A stretch of 64,000 bases of DNA. It comes from a virus. The notes under the pieces are model-generated. The model was not told the origin of the DNA. It did no database searches and saw only the letters and a program-made list of their open reading frames with translations. The stretch lies in IMG/VR virus record IMGVR_UViG_3300017917_001274, positions 1 through 64,000 of that record, one strand, 5' to 3'. This document shows positions 53,692 through 62,449 of the stretch, one piece after another (position 1 is the first letter of the stretch; the number at the start of each line of letters is the position of its first letter). The translations under genes were made by a program, and so were the position numbers.

Positions 53692-55161
53692 CTAATTAAA
53701 CACAGGTAAACCGTATTTTTTACTCCAACGTTCAGCGTCCCGGTGATCGTTAATCATAGGCTCGCCTTTGATGTTCAAACTGGTATTCAACAACATAGGA
53801 CAACCTGTACGCTCATACCAAATTTCTAACAATTTTCTAAATTCTGGGTTATCTGATTTACTGACCGTTTGCACACGGCTGGTACCGTCATAGTGTACTA
53901 CGGCTGGAAAAGACTCAGATTTTGTACAAACCGCAATTTGTTGCATGTAAGGTGTTGATTTTGTTGGCATTTTAAAGTACTGATCTGCGAATTCTTCTAA
54001 AATAGCCGGAGCAAAGGGTCTGAATAGTTCTCTTTGCTTAATGTCATTAATTAGAGCCTTTATTTCGGGATCTCTGGGATCTGCTAACAAACTTCTGTTG
54101 CCTAACGCTCTGGGCCCGAATTCAGCTCGACCTCTTGCTATGCCGCAGAATTTATTTTTTATAAGATAATCTACAATAGTTTCATTGCTGGTTTGGTATC
54201 CCATATCGTAGCCCAAATACGGACCTTGCCAATCTATATGAGTTTTGTTATGAGCCAGAACAGCACCAATAGCACTGCCATTATCGCCGGGGGCAGGCAT
54301 AATCCAAACATTATCAAAGTATTTGTAAGCTATAGGATTTGCAGAACAGTTTAATGCACATCCTCCCATAAGAACAAGATTTCTACTACTGCTTCTTTGT
54401 ACAGCCATTTGTAAAATGCGTTCAAATACTGTTTCATAGATTTTTTGAGTAGCAGCAGCAATATCAAATAAATCCTGTTGAGAATTTAAATCCGGTCTCC
54501 AATCTTTACAGCCTCTATGTAAATTCTTTTTAAGTCTGTAAGGATGTCCGTAATCGTCATTGGGTAGCTCTATAAAATCGTTGAATATATCTTTGAACAA
54601 TCTATTTGGATTACCTAATGCTGCCATGCCCATAAGAATATATTCTTCTTCATTAGGCTTTAGATTGCAACGCTGAGTCATTGCAGAGTAAAATAATCCT
54701 AAACTTTGAGGATATTCTAAATCGTTGTATTTTGTTAAAGTATTGCCCTGAGCTTCCCATTGTGTAAAGCACTCAAATTCACCTATAGCATCAATAACTA
54801 ACACACAGGCATTATCAAATTTGCTGGTATAATAACCAGCAGCCGCATGACTTTTATGATGACTGGTTGTTTTAATTGGAGCTTCTATTCCGTATTTTTT
54901 TAGATATCGTTTTATGTTATTATCTTGAAATCCTTGCCCTGCGGTCAATTGTCTCAAAGTCTTTAACCAAGGACGTTCGTACCAAATAACCTTATCTGGT
55001 TTACCGTATTGTAAAGCATACTTAATTAGTTCCGTGTTTAAATCTGGATCGTTTTTAACTTTACTAAATCGTTCGCTGTCACTGGCAAACATTAATTTGT
55101 CGTTGTCAAATACTGCTAATGCAGCATTATGACTGTTTGCTGATATTCCCCATGTGATCAT
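53692..55161 (-). CDS. NodU/CmcH-type O-carbamoyltransferase
   Basis: 489 aa. N-terminal Kae1-like domain: GISANSHNAALAVFDN, SHHKSHAAAGYYTS (metal-binding His), VLVIDAIGEFE, LMGGCALNCSANPIA and GDNGSAIGA. C-terminal YrdC-like half: GRAEFGPRALGNRSLLADPRD, NTSLNIKGEPM. Transfers carbamoyl from carbamoyl-phosphate to a hydroxyl via carbamoyl-AMP. In phages the targets are thought to include modified bases and sugars. Full length for the short class. Confidence 0.92.
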   Translation of the reverse strand: MITWGISANSHNAALAVFDNDKLMFASDSERFSKVKNDPDLNTELIKYALQYGKPDKVIWYERPWLKTLRQLTAGQGFQDNNIKRYLKKYGIEAPIKTTSHHKSHAAAGYYTSKFDNACVLVIDAIGEFECFTQWEAQGNTLTKYNDLEYPQSLGLFYSAMTQRCNLKPNEEEYILMGMAALGNPNRLFKDIFNDFIELPNDDYGHPYRLKKNLHRGCKDWRPDLNSQQDLFDIAAATQKIYETVFERILQMAVQRSSSRNLVLMGGCALNCSANPIAYKYFDNVWIMPAPGDNGSAIGAVLAHNKTHIDWQGPYLGYDMGYQTSNETIVDYLIKNKFCGIARGRAEFGPRALGNRSLLADPRDPEIKALINDIKQRELFRPFAPAILEEFADQYFKMPTKSTPYMQQIAVCTKSESFPAVVHYDGTSRVQTVSKSDNPEFRKLLEIWYERTGCPMLLNTSLNIKGEPMINDHRDAERWSKKYGLPVFN

Positions 55162-55343
55162 TTCGATTGTCTTAGTCCTGTACCTTGTATATATTTTGTA
55201 TAATAATTTACTTTTTGAGGATTCTCTCCAAACTGAGCATCGTGTCTTGCATTAGCTTCCCGAACCATTTGTTCAAATTGTGCTTTCTTTTCTTTTTGTT
55301 TTTGTTTTTTCAGAGACCGATGGCCTGGATTAGTTCTTCCCAT
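55158..55343 (-). CDS. Small basic phage protein (61 aa)
   Basis: 61 aa, Lys/Gln-rich (RSLKKQKQKEKKAQFEQMVR), then KVNYYTKYIQGTGLRQSK. Start ATG at 55343; ATGA overlap with the carbamoyltransferase. No family recognised. Confidence 0.55.
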   Translation of the reverse strand: MGRTNPGHRSLKKQKQKEKKAQFEQMVREANARHDAQFGENPQKVNYYTKYIQGTGLRQSK

Positions 55344-55353
55344 TATCTTTCCT

Positions 55354-55470
55354 TTATTTGTATATGAACGGATCTCGGTTCTTGAGTTCTTTTATCTTGT
55401 TTTTAAGACGACGATACTCTTTGTATTTTTTAAAGGGTATCAAAAGAAAATTATAGAATTTCTTTATCAT
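55354..55470 (-). CDS. Tiny basic membrane-proximal protein (38 aa)
   Basis: 38 aa: MIKKFYNFLLIPFKKYKEYR, then a Lys/Arg helix and RDPFIYK. Overlaps the primase end by 20 bases. I recall the pattern FxxFLxIPFxxxK-xx-K...DPFIYK next to the primase gene in T4-like cyanophages, which supports it as a real gene. Confidence 0.6.
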   Translation of the reverse strand: MIKKFYNFLLIPFKKYKEYRRLKNKIKELKNRDPFIYK

Positions 55471-56479
55471 ATTCTAACCTTTCTAACTTATGTTCCATTT
55501 GTTTTTTCGCCATATTAACTTTTATGGCTCCTTTTTGTGCTGTCTTAATTGCATCAACAATTACAAATAATTTACCATATCTTTGCACTGCTTCGGCAAC
55601 ATCTTTTACATCGTCTTCCCAATTAGGCATAGCCACAGACCAATTTAGTTCTGCGCATCGATCAAATAATGCCAGTCCTGCTCGATCTTGGTCTGGTATT
55701 ACTATAACTTCACTGCCAAGACTATTAATTATTCTACTTTGTTGATCGGCAATTTCATTAGTGAGTAAAGCCATTCCGCCTATAGCTAATGCGTCAAATG
55801 GACCTTCACACACAAACACATATCGCTGATCCTCTTGCTGTGCATCAACGTTGAATACAAAATGCGGATGTTGATCTGATAGGTATTTAGGTTTGCCGTC
55901 TGTTACTTTTCTTGCAGTATTACCTACAATTCTGTGCTGATATCGAAAAGGAATGATTACTCTTGAATCGTATCCAGATACCGGACTCCAATAGAAATTA
56001 TTACTCAGCGGATCGCAATTTCTATTCAGTAGATATTCTACAACTTGGGATATCTTAGATTCTATATCAGCATCTTGAACAGACAACCATTCGCTGATCG
56101 GAAGAGCACCTTCTGGAAGAGGTTTGTCAGTGAACTCAACTTTGTGTTGACTTGGTTGCGGTATATATTCGGGACTTTCTGTTTTTAGGGATTCGAAAAC
56201 TAATTCTTTAATGTCGTCCTCGCCGGCACCTAACCACCTCGATAGACTTTTCATCTTTTCACCGAACGGCGAACCTGGCTGCCATCCTGTGGTAAACTTA
56301 CAGTTAAAGCAATTGTAAATTATACCGTCGCCGTCAAACCGGATGCCTCCACGTTTACGAGTATCTGGACTATGTCCGCGATGCTGGCAACAAGGACAGT
56401 TAAATGATGTCCAACCACTCGGGCTCTTTTTAGCACGTGGCGGAATCAGTGTTCGAAATTTGTCTACGACTAAAGTCAT
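55451..56479 (-). CDS. DNA primase (T4 gp61 type)
   Basis: 342 aa. N-terminal zinc ribbon: CPCCQHRGHSPD (28-39) and NCFNCKFTTGW (56-66). TOPRIM domain: VFVCEGPFDALAIGG with the catalytic Glu, then VIPDQDRAGLALFD with the Asp-x-Asp. Makes RNA primers for the gp41-like helicase. C-terminal tail is basic. Confidence 0.93.
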   Translation of the reverse strand: MTLVVDKFRTLIPPRAKKSPSGWTSFNCPCCQHRGHSPDTRKRGGIRFDGDGIIYNCFNCKFTTGWQPGSPFGEKMKSLSRWLGAGEDDIKELVFESLKTESPEYIPQPSQHKVEFTDKPLPEGALPISEWLSVQDADIESKISQVVEYLLNRNCDPLSNNFYWSPVSGYDSRVIIPFRYQHRIVGNTARKVTDGKPKYLSDQHPHFVFNVDAQQEDQRYVFVCEGPFDALAIGGMALLTNEIADQQSRIINSLGSEVIVIPDQDRAGLALFDRCAELNWSVAMPNWEDDVKDVAEAVQRYGKLFVIVDAIKTAQKGAIKVNMAKKQMEHKLERLEYDKEIL

Positions 56480-56491
56480 AGCACAAGTTTA

Positions 56492-57565
56492 CTATCTATA
56501 TAATATTTTGTCAATACTATTTGTTACGATATTGGTATCATCCAAAACAAAAGTTCTTACACCGTTATAGGATAATCCAGTCCAAGAAATACCAGTAATG
56601 GTGCCTTGCCCATCTACAGAGGTAACAGTAATGGTAAGATCGTTGGTAGTAAGTTCACCACCCAATTTATTACCGGGAATTACAATAGTATTTCCTATGT
56701 TATAGCCTTTGCCGCCTTCGTTAATACTGACATTATATGTCAATAACATTCCCTGCGCTACTGTAAATTTAGCTGTTCTGCTGGATAGAGTCGGCACATG
56801 TTTGACTCTAAACCAATTCCATTTTCCTGTGATGTTCTTATATTTTTCAGTGGTTAAATCTATAGTTGTGATGTCTACCCAATTGTGAGGTGTGGCGCCC
56901 TGTTCGTCGATACTGCCTTGAATAGTTACTGTGCCAAGGTAGTTTGAAGAATAAAATTGAAAGGTGTGTAAGTTACCTGCACTGTTTATTGTTGGCTTGG
57001 CATCGATAATACTACTGATATAGAATTTAGGATTTTCGCTGCCAAGTGCAAATGGGTTTGTATATTCAAATTTGTTAACTACGATACTTGGTTCAACGTC
57101 TCCTAATACATCTCCAAGAACTTCGATAGTGCCGATGGTATCGTATTGGCTGTCCATGTATAACGGTATACGTGAAGTAACTTTATAATCTGTAGAATCT
57201 ACAGTTTCTCTAACTTCTTTTAAAATACTATATTCGTAGAATCCTGGATCTATATCTAAAAGATCGTATTCTGTTAGAACAACAGTTACCTTTCCAGTGA
57301 CAAGATCCATTGCAGAAAAATCTTTCTGTAATACTAAATCTTTAGTGTCTCTACGTAAAAGATTAAATACCAAAGTAGACCCAGTTATGTTACTGGCCTT
57401 TTGATCTGAATTACGTACCTGAACATCAATGCGATTATCGACACTGCGATATATTTTTAAATTTCGATTATACACTCTACGATACCTCTCCGAAGTCCAA
57501 GAGTCCGAGGGATTTGTAAATACATCTAACTTATTTGAGTATAAATAAACAGGATTAAATTGCAT
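56492..57565 (-). CDS. Virion structural protein, beta-rich (357 aa)
   Basis: 357 aa, all beta-type. Residues 45-115 (DVQVRNSDQKASNITGSTLVFNLL) resemble the BppU-type N-terminal baseplate domain. The rest holds Gly/Asn-rich repeats (GGKGYNIGNTIVIPGNK). Baseplate or tail-fibre attachment is the likely role. Its start is 30 nt before a divergent gene. Confidence 0.65.
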   Translation of the reverse strand: MQFNPVYLYSNKLDVFTNPSDSWTSERYRRVYNRNLKIYRSVDNRIDVQVRNSDQKASNITGSTLVFNLLRRDTKDLVLQKDFSAMDLVTGKVTVVLTEYDLLDIDPGFYEYSILKEVRETVDSTDYKVTSRIPLYMDSQYDTIGTIEVLGDVLGDVEPSIVVNKFEYTNPFALGSENPKFYISSIIDAKPTINSAGNLHTFQFYSSNYLGTVTIQGSIDEQGATPHNWVDITTIDLTTEKYKNITGKWNWFRVKHVPTLSSRTAKFTVAQGMLLTYNVSINEGGKGYNIGNTIVIPGNKLGGELTTNDLTITVTSVDGQGTITGISWTGLSYNGVRTFVLDDTNIVTNSIDKILYR

Positions 57566-57596
57566 ACATTAACGGACCTTTAGCAATATTTATCGA

Positions 57597-57968
57597 ATGA
57601 GAATAACAACAAACCTACAAGAAAACTTTCCGTTTATAAGCGTTATAACCCATGTTAATCAAGAATACGTGGGTATAATTATTAACCAAGATGCTCAAGT
57701 AACCAGCTTGTATGACTATTCTGCTATACGTACAGAAGAAGAAAAACAACGATTTTTAGAACTTGGCGAAGCTTGGTGGTGGGAATCTAATAGACAAATT
57801 CCTATTAATATTTTCTTATCCAGAGAAATTATTGAATTTAGATATGTAATTAGAAATTTTAGTACCAAGGATGTCAAAGTAGTACTTGGGCCTTGCACCA
57901 GTTTAAATGATATTATAGTTAAACGCATCAAGCGTAAATCTATTACTTTAGTTAGAAAACCTTCTTAA
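57597..57968 (+). CDS. Conserved phage protein (123 aa)
   Basis: 123 aa: FPFISVITHVNQEYVGIIIN, WWWESNRQIPINIFL, FSTKDVKVVLGPCTSLNDII. I recall this as a common short protein of T4-like aquatic phages with no known role. Single plus-strand gene inside the minus-strand replication block, overlapping the DnaE-like gene by 4 bases. Confidence 0.65.
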   Translation: MRITTNLQENFPFISVITHVNQEYVGIIINQDAQVTSLYDYSAIRTEEEKQRFLELGEAWWWESNRQIPINIFLSREIIEFRYVIRNFSTKDVKVVLGPCTSLNDIIVKRIKRKSITLVRKPS

Positions 57969-58543
57969 TTATATCCGTAACTGATCTGTTCACAGATTAA
58001 ATTCATTTGAACCACCACTGCTACTGCATAAGCAGTTGCATGACTCTTTTTAAAGAAGTAATCAGCATTATCTGGCTTGGTCCAAACTTCGTTCATTATG
58101 GTGTTCCAGTCTTTGTCCACGAGATGTCTTTTCGCCGGACGAATCATTGCCAACACTGCTGCCAACTGTTCTATACTTGTTGGCTTGGTTTTTCTTAGAA
58201 TATCACCGTGTCCGTTCACATGAAACAACAAACTGTTAAAATCATCTTGTTCTAACAAGTCCCATAGCGGTTCTCGATTCATTAATTCTATAAGATGATC
58301 TTCATTTTTTACACCATTATATAGACCAACATTAAGAAAATCAATTTTAAAATACCCTCGATCTTCTGCTACGTCATAAGGTACTGCACAAACTCCTTCG
58401 ACAGCATTCATTGGCACTGAATGAAAATAAACCCCAGTGTTATGTTTTACTAATTTATTATCGTCAATTCGACTGGCCTTGATATGCTTGAACAAAGTCA
58501 AGGCTTGATCTCTGTTAACAAAGTCTATGTCAATGTCCGGCAT
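57965..58543 (-). CDS. Miniature DNA polymerase III alpha (DnaE)-like protein
   Basis: 192 aa. It begins directly with MPDIDIDFVNRDQ, the DnaE catalytic motif (two Asp). It continues with GYFKIDFLNVGL (third catalytic Asp, KxDFL), then SIEQLAAVLAMIRPA and SHATAYAVAVVVQM, which match DnaE palm and finger blocks (FNKSHAAAYA). Full DnaE is about 1160 aa. The PHP, most finger and OB domains are absent and the palm insertion is cut to about 75 residues. Whether it polymerises DNA is unknown. Confidence 0.72.
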   Translation of the reverse strand: MPDIDIDFVNRDQALTLFKHIKASRIDDNKLVKHNTGVYFHSVPMNAVEGVCAVPYDVAEDRGYFKIDFLNVGLYNGVKNEDHLIELMNREPLWDLLEQDDFNSLLFHVNGHGDILRKTKPTSIEQLAAVLAMIRPAKRHLVDKDWNTIMNEVWTKPDNADYFFKKSHATAYAVAVVVQMNLICEQISYGYN

Positions 58544-58722
58544 GTTTCAACCTTTTTCCAATGTGAGGGACCTGCTGCAGGATCACTATGTCCAATATAT
58601 CTTTCTCCAGTTTGCATATCTATAAGCATATACTTTTCTGGGCACTTTGTATAGACCTCTAAGGTGATTGCTTTGTCCAATTCTGGAACGTCGTTGCCAT
58701 CTAATAGTGTTCTGGTTTTCAT
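58525..58722 (-). CDS. Small phage protein (65 aa)
   Basis: 65 aa: ITLEVYTKCPEKYMLIDMQT then GERYIGHSDPAAGPSHWKKV, a small beta fold. Overlaps the DnaE-like start. Unknown role. Confidence 0.55.
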   Translation of the reverse strand: MKTRTLLDGNDVPELDKAITLEVYTKCPEKYMLIDMQTGERYIGHSDPAAGPSHWKKVETCRTLT

Positions 58723-58949
58723 TGTAGTCTTGTAGTTTCGTATAATAATAACGGTAATGTATTTGCTAAAAAGTCTGCGTACTCCTCGGCATCTTCTGCA
58801 TCTTCAAAACCAGTAAATTTTACATAGACTGCAGGCTCGTCGTCTGTAGTATGCATGACTTCGATATCAAGATCATCTCTGGAAATAAATTCTTCGTTTT
58901 CTTTTAATTCTTCTATTTGAATTTCCGGTTCTGGTTTTTTCTTTGGCAT
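58719..58949 (-). CDS. Acidic small phage protein (76 aa)
   Basis: 76 aa, highly acidic: EPEIQIEELKENEEFISRDD, FTGFEDAEDAEEYADFLANT. ATGA overlap with neighbours. Unknown. Confidence 0.6.
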   Translation of the reverse strand: MPKKKPEPEIQIEELKENEEFISRDDLDIEVMHTTDDEPAVYVKFTGFEDAEDAEEYADFLANTLPLLLYETTRLQ

Positions 58950-59632
58950 TATAATATCTTCGCCTCCTTTACAATATCTTTAACTAATTCTACATCAGCT
59001 GGCAAAGATTTGAATCTACGCATCCAAAATTGAGGATCGATTATTTCGCCAATTATTTCTAATTGCTCGTCATTCATTCGTTGTAGCATTTCTTTGCCCG
59101 ACTTGGTATTTAATACCAACCAAGGGCTAACCAATCCTTCTTTAATATCGTGTGTGGCTCTGTTTAAATTTACATACTGAAAATAATGTTCCCATGCCGC
59201 AGTATTTTTATCAGCCCAATCCATCATAGTTTTAATACTTCGCTGTATTGCTCCGTCGGCGGGTTCTATTTTAATTAGTTCGCTAATATAGGTGTCATAT
59301 AACTCATCTCGGCACCAGTGATCAAGTTTAACTCCGCTTTTAATTACAAAATCTATAAATCTTTCTGGATATATCGGAGCGGTGTTAATCATAAAACTAC
59401 CAAACTTTACAAAGGCAGTATAGTAAGGACTTGAAGCAAAGTCGTCGAATGATTTCTGCGATTTACCTTTTTGTGTAATTTCGTAAAATCTTTGATAGGT
59501 CAATAAGCCCGCTTGAACATGCTTTTCATCTTTGCTAAGATGCCTACGTTTTTGTTCACAGACATGCACAGCCAAGGTTTTTTCTTTGGCAAAGAGTTTA
59601 CTGCAATACTCGCATTTATAGTTTAATTCCAT
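58949..59632 (-). CDS. Zinc-finger phage protein (227 aa)
   Basis: 227 aa. N-terminal C2HC finger: MELNYKCEYCSKLFAKEKTL then VHVCEQKRRHLSK. The remainder is helical (LLTYQRFYEITQKGKSQKSF, DWADKNTAAWEHYFQYVNL). ATG 59632 is chosen since it places the finger at the N-terminus, as in related T4-like proteins I recall near gp61. Function unknown. Confidence 0.65.
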   Translation of the reverse strand: MELNYKCEYCSKLFAKEKTLAVHVCEQKRRHLSKDEKHVQAGLLTYQRFYEITQKGKSQKSFDDFASSPYYTAFVKFGSFMINTAPIYPERFIDFVIKSGVKLDHWCRDELYDTYISELIKIEPADGAIQRSIKTMMDWADKNTAAWEHYFQYVNLNRATHDIKEGLVSPWLVLNTKSGKEMLQRMNDEQLEIIGEIIDPQFWMRRFKSLPADVELVKDIVKEAKIL

Positions 59633-60095
59633 TGACTTGTTTTTTGTCCCAACCGAGCTCTTCGCAATATTTTTTGATTTCTTTTTCTGTGACAATAGCT
59701 GCAAGTGTTTCAACGTCGGCTCTCTTCATGTTAGGAAATAGGTCTGCTAAAAATTCTTCTTTTTTGTTCTTTTCTTTCTTTAGTGGTAACCACTCATGAA
59801 AGTGTGATTTCTTACTTTCGTGACTGCATAGACATAATGTCTGCCATACTAATTTTGGATGTTTCTGTATGTCTGCCCAGTTCTTATTATAGTATTCATT
59901 TACAGTAAGAACATAGTGTTCTTGCAATTCTCTATTACTGGTTTTGACATTACTAATATATCGATTCAATGTCCAGAAATCGCCCTTGATTTCTTTTCTA
60001 CCTTCTTCTGTGGCGGCATCCCAAAGCTCTTTGATACCCATATCAACTGCGGGTATCATGTCTTTGAATAGGTCTACGTGTTTATTCTGTCCCAT
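59616..60095 (-). CDS. Conserved T4-like replication-region protein (159 aa)
   Basis: 159 aa: VDLFKDMIPAVDMGIKELWD, FWTLNRYISNVKTSNRELQEHYVLTVNEYYNK, KHPKLVWQTLCLCS. This block pattern is common in the replication region of T4-like aquatic phages. Function not known to me. Overlaps both neighbours by about 15 bases. Confidence 0.65.
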   Translation of the reverse strand: MGQNKHVDLFKDMIPAVDMGIKELWDAATEEGRKEIKGDFWTLNRYISNVKTSNRELQEHYVLTVNEYYNKNWADIQKHPKLVWQTLCLCSHESKKSHFHEWLPLKKEKNKKEEFLADLFPNMKRADVETLAAIVTEKEIKKYCEELGWDKKQVNGIKL

Positions 60096-60366
60096 CTTTT
60101 TTACTCAGTTCGTATACTATTTTAACACGATTAATGGCATCTTGCAAGACTTGATTAGATTTAGCTTCGATTAAAATTTTGTGCCAATATTGATTTTCTT
60201 TGATACTGTCTAATGAAGCACCGCGGACTCTGGCTGGATTATCGTCCAATTCCCAATCGTAACCAATTTCGAATCGTTCATTGGCAGGAGCACCCATTTC
60301 TCTGGCATAAATCGTGCCTCCTTGCCTTTCGTATATGTAGGTAGCACCAGGTTTAAGTTGTCCCAT
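60082..60366 (-). CDS. Conserved small phage protein (94 aa)
   Basis: 94 aa: GATYIYERQGGTIYAREMGA, RFEIGYDWELDDNP, then a helical end (AINRVKIVYELSKKDG). I recall the YIYERxGGTIYAREFGA pattern from many aquatic T4-like phages; function unknown. Confidence 0.62.
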   Translation of the reverse strand: MGQLKPGATYIYERQGGTIYAREMGAPANERFEIGYDWELDDNPARVRGASLDSIKENQYWHKILIEAKSNQVLQDAINRVKIVYELSKKDGTE

Positions 60367-60367
60367 T

Positions 60368-61192
60368 TTATACCTTTAATAAATCTTCTATTGAGTATAA
60401 TTTTTGCATAAATTTAGACGGTTTGTCAAGAACGCTTCGTTCAAGATCGCCTTCTCTTCTTGGTTTGTCAAGTACTTGAAAATCACAGTTGTTGACAGTT
60501 TTATAAAGATCAATCATCTTTTTCACAGTGGTCCCGACGCCATGCCCTAATCCTTCTATTTGGTTTGTCGAATAGTCTATCGCTTTTATAACACTGTAAC
60601 AAATTTCGTTTACATGTGTATAATCTCTAATTGCTGTACCGTCTTCGGTATTGTAATCGGTACCGTAAAGATTGAAGTGTCCAACGTTCTGTGCGTTAAT
60701 CAAATTCCAAAGTAAACCATTTTGATTAGTAGGACTTATGCCATCCGATCCTGTAACATTATAAAATCTAAAAATAGTATAAGGTATATTATTTTCATAA
60801 CAAAATTGTTTAACTATATCTTCGGCACCTCGCTTGCTAATTCCGTATGGGTTATTCATAGGTCCTGCAGACCCAGTTGATGCATGAATAAGACGTTTAG
60901 TCTTTATGTTTTTTAAAACATTTAGTGTTCCGATTGTATTTGTTTCATAGTAAAGAGACGGATTTTTAACACTTCTAATTACAGAAACTTCTGCTGCTAA
61001 ATGTATTACACAATCATAAATTTCGTTTACATTAAATTCTTTTTCTCTTATGTCTTGATAAAATTGTTTATCAAGTTCTATTTGACATTTTTTCTTGTCT
61101 AAGCCATGTAATTCATATTGTTTGTTTGACAACAAAATTTTAGAAAGGTGTGATCCTATATAACCTGAATTTCCTGTAATTAAGATTTTCAT
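60368..61192 (-). CDS. NAD-dependent sugar epimerase/dehydratase (UDP-glucose 4-epimerase-like)
   Basis: 274 aa SDR-type. Rossmann GxxGxxG ITGNSGYIGSHLSKIL, HLAAEVSV, and the catalytic Tyr-x3-Lys YGISKRG. FRFYNVTG and NFHxYGTDYNTEDGT match UDP-glucose 4-epimerase (GalE). Makes a nucleotide sugar. Part of the sugar cassette 60.4-64 kb; ATGA overlap with the next gene. Confidence 0.88.
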   Translation of the reverse strand: MKILITGNSGYIGSHLSKILLSNKQYELHGLDKKKCQIELDKQFYQDIREKEFNVNEIYDCVIHLAAEVSVIRSVKNPSLYYETNTIGTLNVLKNIKTKRLIHASTGSAGPMNNPYGISKRGAEDIVKQFCYENNIPYTIFRFYNVTGSDGISPTNQNGLLWNLINAQNVGHFNLYGTDYNTEDGTAIRDYTHVNEICYSVIKAIDYSTNQIEGLGHGVGTTVKKMIDLYKTVNNCDFQVLDKPRREGDLERSVLDKPSKFMQKLYSIEDLLKV

Positions 61193-61869
61193 AATAATCC
61201 TGGGTTGCCTGTTAGAGATAATTCGCCAATTCTATTATGATAAGCGGGATGTAGGCGAACAATAGTAGGTACTGTTACTGCTAAATCTACAATAGCATCA
61301 CCTAACTGATTGTCTGCAGGTACAAACCCGTTAACTGATATCCAATGAAGCAGTTTTGCTGCTGCGTGAGGCTTAATGATATACCCGTAGGCTCCCCTCA
61401 TGTAATTACCAGTTCCGTTTTTATCAACAAACTTTGCTTGAGCATTATGATACTTTTCTACTTGGATTTCTTGATGCTCTTGTTCTAATATTAAATCATT
61501 ATAAGATTTAGAAAAAGGATCTAAGTTGTCTAATTTTAACACATCTGAAAACTGATTTAAAATGTTATCAGGTAACGGTTTAATAAAGTATCCGTCATGT
61601 TCTAAAATACAGAATGGAAGATTTTTCTTAGCACATTGCTGCCACAGATAATAATGACTTAAAAAACATCCGTATACTCCTGCACGACCTTTCTTAAATT
61701 TATATCTGGGAATAATTTTTAATTGTTCAAGATGCTTAGAATATTCTAATCCGTTTATAGCATCAAAATAGTCTACCTCTATACCGAATTTTTTAGCCTG
61801 CTCTACACACTCGTCAGCATGTTTTTCTGAAATGTGATTTCCTTTTAATCTTATTATTTTAAATTTCAT
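61189..61869 (-). CDS. Glycosyltransferase family 25-like (226 aa)
   Basis: 226 aa. MKFKIIRLKGNHISEKHADE then YDAINGL-like, GVYGCFLSHYYLWQQCAKKNLPFCILEHDGYFI with an E-x-D of the GT25 (LPS glycosyltransferase) family, and AYGYIIKPHAAAKLL. Transfers a sugar, probably to lipopolysaccharide or a virion glycan. ATG 61869 is chosen because the upstream extension runs into the methyltransferase. Confidence 0.75.
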   Translation of the reverse strand: MKFKIIRLKGNHISEKHADECVEQAKKFGIEVDYFDAINGLEYSKHLEQLKIIPRYKFKKGRAGVYGCFLSHYYLWQQCAKKNLPFCILEHDGYFIKPLPDNILNQFSDVLKLDNLDPFSKSYNDLILEQEHQEIQVEKYHNAQAKFVDKNGTGNYMRGAYGYIIKPHAAAKLLHWISVNGFVPADNQLGDAIVDLAVTVPTIVRLHPAYHNRIGELSLTGNPGLL

Positions 61870-62449
61870 TGTATTTGACAAACGGTAATTTATGTAAATT
61901 ATTACAATACCATTCCCAACTATTTTCGTGACGGATGTCAATAGGCACTTGAGGGGTCTTGGTAATAACTCCGCAACCACAATCCATAGCTATTAATTTA
62001 AATGTTATATCAGATCTGCCCATCAAATCAAAAGCTAATCTCCAAACATCACCTAACCAATATCGAGTATTGGGCGATTTTATAGGCAACGGCATACTTG
62101 TTTCGTCTTCATGCACTGGTAACATGTCGTGAATTAAAATGATACCGTTTGGGTTTAAACGAGAAATGGCGTTGTTAACATCACGTGTAACCTGTTCGTA
62201 ATGATGTAATCCGTCAATAAAAATAACGTCAAAAGTATCTTGATAATTTTCAAAATACTGATCACTGGTCATTCTTAACGAGCCGCCTCTTACAGGATCA
62301 ACTCCGACCTTTTTTTGACAATTTATGTGTCTAAAAATTTGATCTTTGTCGCAGCCGATTTCTAAATAGCTTTTAGCATTAACTTTATTAAGGGATTTTA
62401 AAATTAATTCTAATCTATTAAAACTTTCAAAATTTATATTTGCTTTCAT
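61859..62449 (-). CDS. Class I methyltransferase (Methyltransf_24-type)
   Basis: 196 aa. SYLEIGCDKDQIFRHI (motif I), DVIFIDGLHHYEQVTRDV and LNPNGIILIHDMLP are the Methyltransf_24 pattern of sugar or rhamnosyl O-methyltransferases. Sits between the glycosyltransferase and an epimerase, so a sugar is the likely substrate. Confidence 0.8.
   Translation of the reverse strand: MKANINFESFNRLELILKSLNKVNAKSYLEIGCDKDQIFRHINCQKKVGVDPVRGGSLRMTSDQYFENYQDTFDVIFIDGLHHYEQVTRDVNNAISRLNPNGIILIHDMLPVHEDETSMPLPIKSPNTRYWLGDVWRLAFDLMGRSDITFKLIAMDCGCGVITKTPQVPIDIRHENSWEWYCNNLHKLPFVKYNEI

Noticed and set aside
55185-55367. Plus-strand ORF opposite the basic small gene
   Set aside because: Phe/Ile-rich antisense of a Lys/Gln-rich protein; typical shadow.
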